A stretch of 64,000 nt of DNA from Psoroptes ovis (lineage: Eukaryota; Arthropoda; Arachnida; Sarcoptiformes; Psoroptidae). Made by a program: the position numbers and the translations under genes. The notes below the pieces were generated by a model. It had not been told where the DNA came from and made no database searches. It worked only from the letters and a program-made list of their open reading frames with translations. Of the stretch, positions 35,191-49,252 are shown piece by piece. Where the stretch lies: contig PQWQ01000001.1 in assembly GCA_002943765.1 (NCBI GenBank), positions 4,685,501 to 4,749,500 of the forward strand, written 5' to 3'. Each line of letters starts with the position of its first letter. Position 1 is the stretch's first letter.

Positions 35191-36296
35191 ACAATCAAAT
35201 TTTGTATGATTAGATTCTTGAATCTTGAGCAATCTTGATGCTTTTTTATTTTTCGTAATAAATTCCGATCAGTCAAACATTGTGGAAATTTGAAACATTC
35301 CGTGATATGACTTAAATGACAAGTTAACGATATCGTAATCATTTCTTATTATTTTTTTTTAATCAAATAAAATGCATAGAAATCAATTTAAATAATAATT
35401 TGATTGTCACTACTACACTTGTCAAATCAAACCAAAATCAAATCAAAATCAATCAATCAATGTGTGTTTCTGATGTGAAAACATTGTAAAATACAAACAC
35501 AATTTTTAAAATTGATAATTTAATCGAATTGTCACCTGAAAAATTTTTGACAATTTGACAAGCGCGTAACAATAATCAATCAATCAATCGATTAATCGAT
35601 GCGAATAATAATGAAAAAATAATAAACGATAATAATTCTGTCTCTCTGTCTCTCTCCCTCTTTTTGTTGTTCATTGACATAAATGAAATAATTGTCAAAA
35701 ATTTACAACTTCGTGCTGTTGATACTTGTTGTTACATCAAGTACCAACATCAATCATCATCATTCGAAAATCAAGAAAGTTCATGTTCGTAAATACACAC
35801 AAGTTTGTATGTCAAACTTGAATGAATTCAAGTTTTGTTTTCTTCGTATATTTTTCTCCATATGAATGAATACATGAAGATTGTTGTTGTTGTTGTTGTT
35901 GTATTTTCCAATTGATGAGAAAAATTTTGTTCATAATTTTTTTTCTTTGATTTTCATTTTCGTAATCATCAGCAAACAAAAGAAACTCATGTATTCATAT
36001 ATGTGTTCGGTATTTTATATGTTTTAATACAATATTTATATGTGTGTGTGTGTACAAAACTGCCATATTTGAATGGTATAAATGAATTTGTAAATAAATG
36101 AATAAAAAAAAAATTCATGTTTTCCAATCCATTTCTCTTTCAATTAATGTTGTTGATGCTATCATCATCATCATCATCATCATTGATTTCAAAAGGTGTT
36201 GTTTCAAATATAATTTGTTTGTTTACGTTCATATTCGATATTATTGTTTATTGTCAATTGGTTATTGTCAACAGGTATCCATCATATGCATTTGTA

Positions 36297-36377
36297 TTAG
36301 GCTGTCCGGAAAGTTCTGGCCAATTTTCATGAGCAACTCTATACGATTAAGCAAAATGAACTTTTCGGACAGCCTAA
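36297..36377 (+). mobile_element. Mariner-type MITE copy B (81 bp)
   Basis: It starts TTAGGCTGTCCGGAAAGTTC and ends GAACTTTTCGGACAGCCTAA, giving a 20-bp terminal inverted repeat with one mismatch. The left flank is TA, the right flank TG (one change from TA). The interior GAGCAACTCTAT..GATTAAGC defines a subfamily with copies C and E. Confidence 0.85.
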
Positions 36378-37347
36378 TGCTTGTGATATTGGCAGTATCG
36401 ATATATGCAAACATTGCCAAACATGATTTTATGTCTGTATGTTTACGATTCAACATGTTTTTTTTTTCGATTCAATTCTACATTGATTAATTCAATTTTT
36501 CTTTCGATATTTTTTGGTTTCATTTTTTCCGAATTTTTTTCCAAATTTCTCTTTTGAATTTCCAATTTTAAAATTCAATTTAAGCTTTAATAAATGATTG
36601 AACAGAGTGAATGGTGAGAAAATCTTGTTTTGCCGCATAAAACACATACTAAATCAAAGATGGTCAAAGTGAAAATTGATCAAATTACCTGATTCAAGAA
36701 GAAATTTGAAAATGAAAATTGAAGAAATTGATTAAATGTGATAACTAAGAACTATCAGCGTATACTCACTGCTGACTAGTGTTGTTGAAAAATTTAGGTC
36801 AAATTTTTTTTTTGTTTTTGTTTCGTTTTTCGTTTCTGTTTGAAACTGAAAATTTTCACCCTAAAATATTTCATATTCATACAATATGGCTACAGGTTAT
36901 GGGTTTTGGATAATTTTAAAAGAGAGAAAGTTGGTTTAAAGTTAATCGAAGAAAGATCGGTAGAGAAAGAGTTTGTTTCAAATCAAATTCGAAACATCCA
37001 GATGATGTTTCACTTGTGATGAGGGTGCATTGTATTAACCATTTACTTGAAAGGCTTGAACCTCTATGCACATGGTTGATTGTCTGTTTGTTCACTTTGT
37101 AAAACTGCTGCAAAGCCGTTTACCATTTTGATTAACGGTTTTTGGCACTAATCCTTTCACATATAATTGGCCGACTCTCTCAAGGAAAATATGAATTTTT
37201 TAAATTTTCCTTACATAAATTAGCATAGCGGTTAATTAAAATAATTTATAATGGAATCAAAAACAATCTTAAATCGAAACTGATTATGTATTTCTCTTTA
37301 TTTTGTTTTTTACAACGAATAAATCATTTTCCTTTACTCATTATACA

Positions 37348-37428
37348 TTAGGTTGTCCGAAAAGTTCATTCCGCTTAATCAAATAGAATTGCTAATGAAA
37401 ATTGGCCATAATTTTCCGGACAACTTTT
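37348..37428 (-). mobile_element. Mariner-type MITE copy C (81 bp, inverted relative to B)
   Basis: The left end TTAGGTTGTCCGAAAAGTTC is intact; the right end keeps TTTTCCGGACAAC but its last bases are altered. Its reverse complement matches copies B and E through the interior (GGCCAATTTTCATTAGCAA, GATTAAGCGGAATGAAC). The four bases TACA flank both ends. Confidence 0.8.
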
Positions 37429-37927
37429 TACATTACATTTTCTATTGTCTTTATGCTGCTTTCATTTGCTCTTGAGTCAATAGTAATTGAATCAATGGAA
37501 TAAAAAAACGAAGAAAAAAGAAAAAGAAAATGGCAAAATTTCTTGTTTTGCTGCTATTCAATCATAATGATAATAATAATAATAATAATAATGATGCTGA
37601 GTTTGATGGGTTTGATTTGATTTGATTTGATTTTTTTCCATTATATTTTGCTTATTATTCCCGAAAGAAAAATAAATTTCTTTGTTATCGTTTCGTTCAT
37701 TCGTTCTTTCTTTCTTTCTTTCTTATCAATCGTTGTCGATATTTTTGGTACTAAAATTTTCAAAAATATTGAAAATGAAATTATCACAAATTATGGCCCG
37801 AAATTCAATGAAGAAAAAAAAGAGGAGAGAAATATGAATTATTATTATTATTTCATAAAGGAGAAGAAGGTAAATCAATAATGAGAAATAGGGAAGTGAA
37901 AAAATTGAAGGAAAAAATATGATAATA

Positions 37928-38010
37928 TTAGGTTGTCCGATAAGTTCTTGCCGATTTTCTCATAAATTCCCAACGATATAATCGGCAAAAACTTTTCGGA
38001 TATTGACCAA
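37928..38010. mobile_element. Mariner-type MITE copy D (83 bp)
   Basis: It starts TTAGGTTGTCCGATAAGTTC followed by TTGCCGATT, and ends AATCGGCAAAAACTTTTCGG plus a degraded terminus, with TA on both sides. The TTGCCG inner block groups it with copy A. It lies 500 bp from copy C. Confidence 0.78.
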
Positions 38011-41000
38011 TAAAATTAATCATTGATATTAAATTTAATGAATTTTTTTTTCTTTTCAAAAATTTGATGGACAAATCAAAGTATTTTGATCAATTAATTC
38101 GGTCAAATTTCCAAAATTTTCAAATTTTAAAATTATAATCGATTCAAATCATTGGCAACAGGTGGTTTCGCAACAAATAATTTTTCAATGATTCATTTAG
38201 GATATTCTAATTGTTCTTCAAACAATTTCCACCGATAATATATCAATCAAATTGCTCATATTGATTGATATCCATTGATTTTTCCCATCACTGGATTCGA
38301 TTAGTGAAAATCACCATTTTTCCCGTGTTGATTAATTTTCATTTTTCAAAAAAAATTTCCAAAAAAGAGAAATGAATATAAATTTCCAGGTTAATTTTTG
38401 TGTTTTCTTCTTCTTCTTCTTACATTACTTTAAAGAGAATTCATTTCTTCGAATAAAAATCTTATTATTATTTTGAATCAAAGTATCTGATCATTCCGAA
38501 AAAGTTGAAAGAGAAAGTTGAAAATGTTTTTACTTATTGAAATAATAATAATAATAATAATGAACATCGTTCGATGTTGTTTTTCGTTGCAAACATATTC
38601 AATTGTATGTTCATATGTTATTCATTCATGTTTTCGATGATTTTTCTGAAGCCGCCACCACCAACAACCACCGCGGCCAAAACAAGAAGAACTCTCTTGA
38701 AATTCATTTGAAATTTCATTGCGATTCATTTCGGATTTCAATTGAAATCAACAAGTTTTTTTTTTATTTGCTTGCTTTGTTGTTATTCCACCAATCGCTT
38801 GAAGAGATTTTCTTTGTAATTCGAAATTTGGAATAAAACAAATGGAAGAACAAGATCTCAAACAAACAAACAACAACAACAACAGCTAAACGACAGCTTA
38901 ACACCTGAACACAAGAACACATAGTTTTTTTTTCTATTTTCTACGAATAACATATACGCAATGGTTATACTAATGAATGGCGCCCAATTGATTTTTTAGC
39001 CACCAACAGCAACAACAGCAAACAACAACAGCAACGATGATGATGATGATGATGATTTTACTTTTATTTTCTGTTCTTGTTTATACGTGATTTTGTATGT
39101 GTTGATGTATGTATGTATGTATGGTCCGGCATTCGAAGAAATTGAGAAATTTTCTTCGTTATTCGTATTATCTTCGTCGATATTTGTTTTTGATATTGTG
39201 TATGTATGCGTGTGTATATTTGTCAATACGATCCGATACATTTAGATTATTATCATTCATCATTCATTCATTCATATTCATTCGTTTAATTTATTCATTC
39301 ATTTTGTCCATTCAGTTGTTCATTTGTTTTTTAATTCACTTTCGTTTTTTTTACAGTTATTTCCATCGTCATCGTCATCATCATCATCATCATCATACTC
39401 ACCACCATCGTCCTAGTGTTCCAAGTGTAATTCATTTTTTTGAATGATTTAGATTTCGTCACCAGTTCGCATTTTTTTTCTGTTAAATTCAATGATAATG
39501 ATAATCAATATGATTGATATGATGATGAAAGATGATGGTGATGATGGCCAACAAATTCATTGATATGTTTTGTGCAAATTGTTTATCAATTTTGATGTGA
39601 TAATTTCAGGTGTTTTCCGGTCACGATTGAGATTAATACATGATTGAATCTAATTTAATTCAAGTGTAAATTATAATTAAGTTTATCCATTCTGTTGTAA
39701 ATATGATTATGTCAATCAATTCAAAATAAAATGTCTATTTTTTCCATTTTCCTGTGATATATATTCTTAAAATGATACGTTTAAATTCAAAATAAATTAA
39801 ATTAAAAAATAATTCAAAATTCATCAGTTAACCTATCGCGATCTATGAAAATTTAAAGCTAATATTCAATCAATTAATCTTTGAAATAAAATGTGATCGA
39901 TTAATAAATCAATTAATACATCAATTAATCAATTTATTTTCGAAAATTTTTTTCAAGTCAAGTTTGTACATATTTCATTTGAATAACATCAAACCATAAC
40001 CCCATTGTTAATATCATCAATTTCTTCAATAATTGTCAATTTATTTATTATCACATCATCATTGTTATTATCATTGCTATCCACCACCAATCATTATCAT
40101 TTCCATTTTGTATTATTCGATTGTAAAAACCATCTATCATTATCATTGTTATCCTCTTTATCATCTTTATCACTGTCATTGTATTTTGTTTTGTTGTTGT
40201 GTTAGTTATCGTCCATTGTCCATTCAAAAATATTAAAATAAAATTTCAAAAAAAAAAAACATCCATCATCATTGATTAATTATCTTCTTTAAATGTATTC
40301 ATTTGTCAATGTATTCGGTTGTTGATTGATTAAATTGAATACTTTCATCAATCAATTCAATGAATTTCAGAGAAATTTCGACCAAAAATTTTCATTCAAA
40401 ATTCTAAAATTTAAGCATAATTTATTGCGTATCTCTATCAATATTCACGAATGGTAGGTGTTCAATTGCTTGCTTGCGTTTACACATCAAATATGTTCAT
40501 TACTACTTCAATGTTTCTTCGAAAAATTCAAATTTACTAATATTATATTTAAAAAAAATTCGTGAAAATCAATGAATTTTCATATAATATAATAAAATAA
40601 TACAATAATACAATTATAATCATTCATTAAAAATGATTGAATTCATTCATTCATTTGAAAATACATTGATTGTTTCGAAGGACAACATTTGTATTAAAGA
40701 AACATCATCATCATCATTTTATTACATTGTATTAAATTGAATTTCGTAGCTAAAACTATTCAAATTTACTTCAGATTCAATATCTTTGATTTTTGATTGT
40801 CTTTGATCATTCGAAATCAAAAAATTGTTCAATAGAATCTTTGATTTTAACAAAAAAAAAAAAACAATCAAAGACATTCGAATGTATTCGTATCTGTTCA
40901 TCGATTTGTGTTTTTGTGTTTTTATTTATTTGTAATAAAATAAGTCAAGATAGAAATCGACCGACAACAGCTGAATATGTTTTGAATTGAAAATATATAA

Positions 41001-42261
41001 AAATATATAAATTAACAAAATCAAGTAGGAAACATGTTGTTTTTGTTGCTGTTGCCGATATGGCTTAGTACAAAATGATGTTACAACAAATAGCAAATGC
41101 ACACAACTTCCTACTATTCCACTCTTTTACTTAAATTGAAATTTTACTTTTTTTTTCTTCGCCATTTTCCATTCAATTTATATTTGATTTACCTGTAAAT
41201 AAATAAATAAATAAATATAAATTGAATGAAAATAAAGTGAGAAAAATAAACAAAACGAAACGAATATAAATAAAAATAAATAAATAAATAAATTTAAGGT
41301 CTGTAAATATCTGTATAATATGCCTTTTTTCAATACCTGCATACGCGTATTGAAAAGTATTTGAAATCGAATCAAATGAATGAATCAAAAAAAAATTGAA
41401 ATGATCAAAATAAATGATTGAATGCATCAATAAACATTTGATATTATTATTGATCATCATTCAATTGATTACTGATTCAATTCCATCATGTCGGCGTCTG
41501 TGTATGTTGAATACATTTGTCAATAAAGATGATGCATGCGTGTGTCCATTTACCTGTTTGTGTGGAAGATGTATTGATGTTTATTCATTTTAAAACATTG
41601 TTAATGATGATCATAGCAGCCATTATCAAGGAATTGAAATCTAATCTTTTGAATATAAAAAAAATTAAAAAATGAAAATCTTTATTAAAAATTTGCATAA
41701 GGCATCGATTTGCATCAATCATCGATCGAATAAATGATGTTTGACTAATGACAAATACAAGTAAATCTTATGAAAGATATTGATTCATTTTTTTTGGATT
41801 TTATTCATAATTATTTTCTCTTGTATTTTTATGTAAATGTTTCAACAAAATGAAAATATTTGCAAATTTATTAAATCGAAAAATCTTTTATTCAAATTTG
41901 ACCGAATAAAGCACTCTTTTGCTGTTTGATTAACATATTTTCGACAACGAAATGATTTGCCATGATTTCCAATGAAATTTTAATCCTTTCCTCAATCGCT
42001 GGGGAAAAATTGAGGAAAATCTAAATCAATTTTACGAAAAAAAAATCGATCAAAATCAATCAAAATCGACCTACAACAATGATTTTGCGGTTGATTTGAA
42101 TTTTTTTTTCTTGACTATTCACAATGAATTTGATGTTTCAATTATTCAAAAAGAAAAAAAAAACATTCAAACAAATCTAAAATCAAGATCAAATTTGAAT
42201 ATTTCAAATTTTTGAACATTTTTCTTGTTTGTTTTTCCTCATAATCATCCTAATAAGGTTC

Positions 42262-42297
<36 letters not shown>

Positions 42298-45200
42298 TAT
42301 AACCACAATTGTTGACTTTGATCGGATTAATTTCGAATCAAAAACATACAAAAAATTTCCTAAAAGACACATTTTCATTTCAATGGTTGAAAACGAAAAC
42401 AAAAATGATGATCAAATGGAAATAACAGGACATAACGGGTTATGTTATATGTTATGTTTTCCACGTTAATATTTGATGCCATTCGAACAACAGCTTAAAC
42501 TTTGTTTTCATTTGAAAATGGAAAGGATTTTCGCTTGATTTGAATTTATTCATTTAATCATTCGTACATTTATTAATTCTCTCATTCGTTTAATAATTCA
42601 TTTTATAAGTAAAAGAAAAAATGATAAAATTAAAATCCAAAATATTTAAAAATTCAAACTTTATTTAAATAAATAAATGCAATGTTTTATTACAATATTA
42701 ATGATACGTTTGTTCATTCATTTTGTCTGTCTGTTTGTAGTGTTGTGTATTATTTAGTCGCACCCAATTACAAACATTCGTAAATAGTAAAAGAGTTAAA
42801 TAAATGAAAAAAAATAAAATGTAAAACATCTGACATTATTTTCTTTTCTCGATTATTATTTTCAATTTTGGAAAAAAAAAAATAAAACATTCAAATCCTT
42901 ATCTTAAGAAAGAAAAAAAAACACTTTCTTTGATCTTTGATATTTGAAAATCTTTATTTGAATACTCGAATACTGTTTATTTGAATTTTTTTTTTCGATT
43001 TTGGTGATAAATAAAAAGTACACAATATTTTTCAATGAACAAACATTGTTCGAGCGAAACATCATCATTTTTTAACCCGTAAATATTTGAATTATATTTC
43101 GATGTTTTGATGTTTTACTTTTGATTTGACTTGGTTTCGATTTTTTTTTCGAGCATTCAATTTCCATAATGTTCGTTGGAATACAAGGAAAAGATTTGGA
43201 TTTTCTGAAGAAATTTTCTTCTACGATCATCGTTGATGATTATGGCAAAGTTTTTTTTCGATGTTTTATAATGATGATGACCATTTGTGATACATATATC
43301 ATCCACATCATCATCATCAATCGTTATTATTATTATTATTACCATTGTTTGATATTGTTTGTTTATATATGTTTGTTTATCGTGATTTTTTTGGGCGAAT
43401 CAACACAAAACACAACAAACAAACAAATGAAAATGCAATGAAAATGAATTCAAATGAAATTATAAAAATTTAAATCAAACAAAACAAAACAACTATTTCG
43501 TTTCGAAGATGTTTGGTTGCGCTTGTTGCTGTGCTGTGCTGTGTGTGTGTGTGCGTGGATGGATTTTATCAATCGAATCAGTCGAAAGATGATCATAAAT
43601 GAAAATGAAAACAATGATTTAATGATTATTATCTTTGAATAATTAGGTGGAATGAAAGAAGGTTCATGCCTTGTACAAATGTACAAATGAATCGATTGTT
43701 AAAATGTTGTAAATTTATCTATTTTTTTTTTTTTTTTTTTGAATTTGCGAAATGTTTCATTTCGCACATTGCTTCGCATTGCTTGTGATATATCGTGATT
43801 TATTTAATACTAACATTTTAGATATTTACAATGTGGTGATTTATGTTTAGCAGTTTTGATTTATATCTTCAATAAATATTTTTTTTTCAAAAAAATATTA
43901 ACAATATTATTATTTGTAATCATTATTTGTTATTACGATCTATTATGATCTAATTATAAATTTTTGTTTTTATCTCAAAAAAATGTAATTGTAATGATGT
44001 AACTAAAAATATGAAATCAGAAAAATTTGAAAATCGTGAAATATGAAATGTAATGCAATAAACCAATGCATCAACAATTGCTGATTCGGCGATTCGATGT
44101 TATTTTTTATATACCTTTCCATAGGTTTTTTTGCTTGAAACCCATTCGATGGTGATGATCGCACGAATATTGATGAATATATTTGAAATTTAATTTTCAT
44201 TCTAATTATAAATCAAGATAATTTCAATCTAAATTCATGCCATTGTAGTGTAATGTGTGATCACCAATAATAAATATTACCGTCATCGAATTTCATCACA
44301 TTAGATTATGTAATTCAAACTTTATTGATTCATAATTATCAATAAATCATTTACAATTATTATTATTTATTTTATGCAATAAAAATCAATCATTTTCCTC
44401 GGTTTGTGAATTTAATTTTTCTATGAAATTGAATTTATTTCTATTTTGACAAGCGAACAAACGTATATACATCACACATCATTCAATCAATCAATCACTA
44501 CAGTCATTCAATACAGACAATCAATCATATTTTTCCATTTTACATCAAAAAAAAAAAAAATACATCAAATCATTTGAACATAAATCATTCATTTAAAAAA
44601 AAAATTTCAATCAAGTGACAATATGTGTCTTTATAATGACAATTGCATAAATAATAATACAATACAATCACATTTCGTTCAAGACATTTTGCTCATTTTT
44701 TTCCTTTGAAACATTTTTTTTTTTTTACATAAATAAGGGGAAAAATCCTTGACATATACTTAACTTAACTTATGTCGTGACTAAAAATTACTTTTACTTT
44801 TATGATTTTTAATACAAAAAATATTATTATTTATGATTTTTACTTTCACCATCATTATGACAATCATATTTTTTTTATATAACTCTATTTTATTATTATT
44901 ATCATTGAATCGCTATCAGTTGAATGGATTTTCGTTGAAAAAAAAAATTATAAATCATTGCTTTCACTGTGGTCAACAGTAGAAACAAATTTTATGCTGA
45001 CCAACTTTCGTAGACAATTTTTGGACTTGTAAAAATTGTTGAAATGAATTGTAAGATTTCATATCAATACTAAATGGTGATGATAAATGATAATAATGGC
45101 AACTGCACATTAATGCTTGAGAGATAGCCTCAACCTCATTTTATTTTGGCTGCTCCTGTAGTTGCCGCTGTTGTCGTTATCAAACTTTATGAAATTTTCA

Positions 45201-46406
45201 TTTTCATTTTTTCGTCACAATTAAATGATTTTAGTCGTAGATGTGTTTGTTTGTGATGGTTTTATTCGAGGTATTTGTCTACAATTTGTCGAAATTTCTT
45301 CGATTTCATGAATTTCGTGGAATTCACAGAAAATTATTACAATTTTTCATCTGAAATTTTCAAATTTTTACAAAATTTTACGAAATAAATAATTTCAATT
45401 GTTTCAATTTATTGATTTATCATTCATTCATTCATTCGTATATAAAATATTTTTATGAATTTCTCATAATAAATCTGATTCATTATATGTTTCAATGATA
45501 AAACCTTTTTCGAAAACCTTTGAAACTTTTAAGAAAAATTGAAAAATTTCTTCAAAAAAATAAAAATCTTTGAATTAAAAACAATAAAAACTCGAACAAT
45601 TAAAAATTTTGAATGGATTTGAATCAATGAATAATAAGCGTTACAAACAATAGAAATGAATGTGTTCTTTGAATACAAAATGACTGATGATGATGATCAA
45701 GATTTGATTTAGTTTTTACGATTTATTTATTCATAAATTCAGCCAAGTATGCTGAGAATGAATGGGATTTTCATTTCAAAAACAAGAATCATTCAATTAC
45801 ATTGAAACAAACACATACAAATATTCATGAATATATAACATGCACGAAGTATAAACCTTTGAAATTCAAAGCATTTTGTTTCAAATCCTCAAATGCGATT
45901 TGATCATGTTTAAATTGATGATTTGATGATGATGATGATGATAATAATCGCCATCATAATAAATCAATGATCGCAATGTTTTTAAACAATGTTTCGCAAA
46001 GGTCAAATCTTGAATTCATTCAATCATTATTCAATGAGAAAATTAGAATGAATTGAATTTTTCAATATTTTGAATTCAATTTGTTGCATTTTGTATAAAA
46101 AACAGCGATTCAAGTCCATTGAATTTGAAAGCATAACAAAAACGAAGCAGCAGCAAGGTGACGCTTGAATAAATCAAATCAAACTTGAAACAAATCAAAA
46201 TAATGAATCATTGATTTCATTCGAGTTTAGCGTGAAATCCTTTTGATTTAAGTCAAAATCAATGAATTAATTCATTTGATGGTTTTTTTAGTTTGAACTC
46301 GGTACATTTTCATTTTTCGAATCAATGATCCTCTGGAGATATCCTCGCGGCCAGATTTTGCCGCTATTCGATATAATTTAGCCTAATGACTGTTTGATCA
46401 TTTTGG

Positions 46407-46437
46407 GCCATTCAATCCTTAGATATCTTTGAATGGC
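46407..46437. repeat. 9-bp inverted repeat
   Basis: GCCATTCAA and TTGAATGGC pair around a 13-nt loop within a locally GC-richer patch (46325-46450). Confidence 0.5.
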
Positions 46438-46784
46438 AAAATATCGCCAATCATTCATTGACTTTTTATCGATTTATTGACTTGATCAATGAATTAAGTA
46501 ATCATCGACGATGTTTTTATTGATTTCTTATTTTGAAATTGAAAAAATTATTAATGGACAATTTATGCGTATGTCCATGTGTGTGTGGTAATATTATATA
46601 ATGATGATTAATGAAAATTGAATCATGTTCAATGCATCATTCGAAATTTTTCTTCCGATTTGTTGTCATGTCATGTCATGTCATGATGATTTGTTTTTTT
46701 TATGAATCAAATTTGAGATTTGAAATAAGAAATCAAAAAAAAAAAAAATCAAAAAATCAAAATGTCATCAAACGTGGCAATGAC

Positions 46785-46890
46785 GTATAAACGCGTTTTT
46801 AGCCGGTTGTCATTTTTATTGAATTGACGTATTAGTACGTCTATTAACTCATTGGTTATTGCTTTCACCGGCATTTTTTGGCAGCAAAGT
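46785..46890 (+). repeat. Dispersed repeat copy 4
   Basis: The block order TTGACGTATTAGTACGTC, GGTTATTGCTTTC and CACCGGCATTTTTT parallels the minus strand of 9310-9425. It also begins with an ACGTATAAACGCG segment. Confidence 0.45.
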
Positions 46891-47678
46891 TTTATTTTTC
46901 AATGGCAGGATCGGTGTCAGTGAAAAATTGTTGAAGAGAAAAATATTGATCGATTAACATCCATTATTTTGATCGATTGATTTTAATTTGAAAAAAAAAT
47001 ATTTTTAAAACATCCTGATTTTAATTTCTTTTCGAATGTCTTTGAATAATTTCAATTCACAATCTTTGGGATTTTTTCACTTGTTTTCAAAGATTGGGCA
47101 CACCATTGAAAATGCATTGAAAATACGAAAAATCTTGCTCAATCTATGCGCAATCTATTTCAAATAATTTGAAAAAAAAAATTTGAAATGAATCAGTGAA
47201 TTTACAGCAAAAAACACGTGTTATTCTGTATTCACCAGTCATTTGTCTGTTTACAGACAATGATTTAAGCAATTAATAAATACATGGTCAATGAATTTGT
47301 TGAAATTTGAATTAAATTGGAATTGAAATTCAAATTTAAATTTAAATTTTCAATATGTTTCAATTGACCAAGAAATAATAAACAAACATGAAAATCAAAT
47401 GTGTTTTTTCCTGTGATTTGATTGATATATTGCATGTCTATGTCTGTCATTTAAATATATTTGTCAACAACTTGTCTACGTGTCAATATGTCAAATCATT
47501 GACGCGTGTTTTTTTTTAGTTGATTTAAATGAAAATTTTAAAATTTCAACAACAGCGCAATGACTACAGCGACAATAGTTTCCTGTCCGATTTCTTAGAT
47601 TTTCCAAGATTTTTTTTTTTTTGTTTGGCAATTTCAAATTTCGAAATTTTCTTAACAAAGTAACCGATGAATGAATTA

Positions 47679-47758
47679 TTAGGTTGTCCGAAAAATTCTG
47701 GCCGATTTTTATGAGCAACTCTATTGATTAAGCGGAATGAACTTTCCGGACAAGCTAA
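47679..47758 (+). mobile_element. Mariner-type MITE copy E (80 bp)
   Basis: It starts TTAGGTTGTCCGAAAAATTC and ends GAACTTTCCGGACAAGCTAA, with TA on the left and CA on the right. Its interior ATGAGCAACTCTAT and GATTAAGCGGAATGAAC matches copies B and C closely. Confidence 0.85.
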
Positions 47759-49252
47759 CAATAAATGATCTTTGGAAAAGGTCTGAATAGCGCGTCAATG
47801 GGTCACCAATATTTTGTCACCTTAAAATATATGTCTTAAATTAAGCTCGATTTAAGCACAAATAATTGGATTTTTTTGCCTGTTGTTCTAACGATTGTTC
47901 ATTGTTTGTTGCATTAATGGTGCAAATGCCATTTGTCAATGGTATAAAAAAATAATCCTCTGAGAAAGCATTGGATACGTGTTCAAAGAAAAAATCAAAA
48001 ATAATACGTGTTGTTCCATAAACATTATTATTATTTATCTCACACGAGTTTTCAATTGTTTTTTTGGCTTTTAAATATTTCAAATTTCAATTGTTTCATA
48101 TATCATTCATTCATTTGTGTGTTATACATTTATTTTTGTTTATTTGTTTCTCTCTCTCTCTCTCTCTCTCTCTTGTTTGTATTCATTTATTTTGAAGTTT
48201 ATTTTGTTTTATTTCGTTGATTACCTTTTCAATGATAATAATAATATTTTTTTTTTCGAATAAAAAATATTTAAATTTTAAATCATTTTTATTTGTTTTC
48301 TATGCAATTTTCTATGCAAAATTTCATTGTCATTCGTTATATTTTCATGTATTTTTCAAATGAAAATTTTCAAAGAAAAAAAAAAGAAAAATCGTTTAAT
48401 AATTCATTAATATTTCATTATTATCATTGTTTGTTTGTTGTCTTATGGTTTTTTTTTTTGTTTTTTGTTTGAAATGAATTTAAAATGAATTTTTCACATG
48501 AAATCCAAAATAAAACAAAATTAAACTTGTGCAATATTTGGAAATATTACAAAAATAAAGAGATTTTGAATACTTTTACAAATTGTAAAATTATTTTATT
48601 TATTTTTCTATTGTTGGTAATAATAAAATGGCCATAATTACAAGTATTACAATTGTAATGTCACAATTGTAATGTTGATACTATTTATTGTTTTAAACGA
48701 TAAACGATAAACGTGTTTTGTGATCTATGAAAAATATTATTGTCATTGATTTCAATGTGGTCAATGATATCCGTTTTTTTTTTTTTTTTTTTTTTTGAAA
48801 ATTTCAAATTTTAATTTTGATTCCATTTCAAAAATATTTAATATGTTTTATTTCGAATGTATTTTTCTCATTTCATTTTGTTTTTATTGTTTAGATTTCA
48901 TTTTAAAAAAAATTTGAAAACTTGTCCATTTAAAATCAATTGAAATTTCAAACATTCAAACAACTTGACCAACAACAACAATCGACAATTCACAAAAAAT
49001 CAATTCAATGAAGATTATGATCAAGATAGATTTACTTATTTATAAATGATTTTCATTTTTTTTTTTTTTTGATATTCATCATTCATTAATCGACTATATA
49101 ATTCATTATTAAACAAAAAATAAATTGTGATTTTCAAATATTTATTCATCAATCAATCGATCAATTATTCAATCATTGATTTCAACCATAAAATTCAAAT
49201 TCCAAATTGAAAAATAAATAAATAAAATTTAAAATACAAAAATCTATTTGTC
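47759..49252. other. 5' flank of the metalloprotease gene
   Basis: AT-rich DNA that should include the promoter and 5' UTR of the gene at 49253. It holds a (TC)n tract at 48149-48173, a duplicated ACAATTGTAATGT word near 48648-48674 and poly-T tracts near 48775-48796 and 49058-49071. No initiator or TATA element is convincing. Confidence 0.45.
48149..48173 (+). repeat. (TC)n microsatellite
   Basis: Twelve uninterrupted TC dinucleotides. Confidence 0.9.

Larger units (their letters stand above)
29717..36296. other. Intergenic region with hairpins and a tail-only LINE copy
   Basis: No gene is supported. Apart from items listed separately, it holds (ATT)n and (ATC)n tracts, a degenerate CCTGCG/ATACCT tandem at 32575-32690, a short poly-A run at about 32088-32102, and a non-repetitive 62-codon frame near 34840-35031 without a recognisable product. 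Confidence 0.45.
38011..47678. other. Intergenic region
   Basis: No gene is supported over about 9.7 kb. It contains a short proline/threonine-coding patch around 38650-38690 with no further support, (ATC)n at about 42263-42297, (GTCAT)n at 46664-46685, a 9-bp hairpin at 46407-46437 and the dispersed repeat at 46785-46890. Several frames in it are translated triplet or tetranucleotide repeats. Confidence 0.45.

Noticed and set aside
36895..37160. Possible small minus-strand gene (65 codons)
   Set aside because: Slightly higher complexity than the surroundings but no recognisable domain, splice partners or conserved start context.
39109..39447. 112-codon plus frame with a His run
   Set aside because: It is translated ATTC and CAT repeats with no flanking splice signals or similarity.
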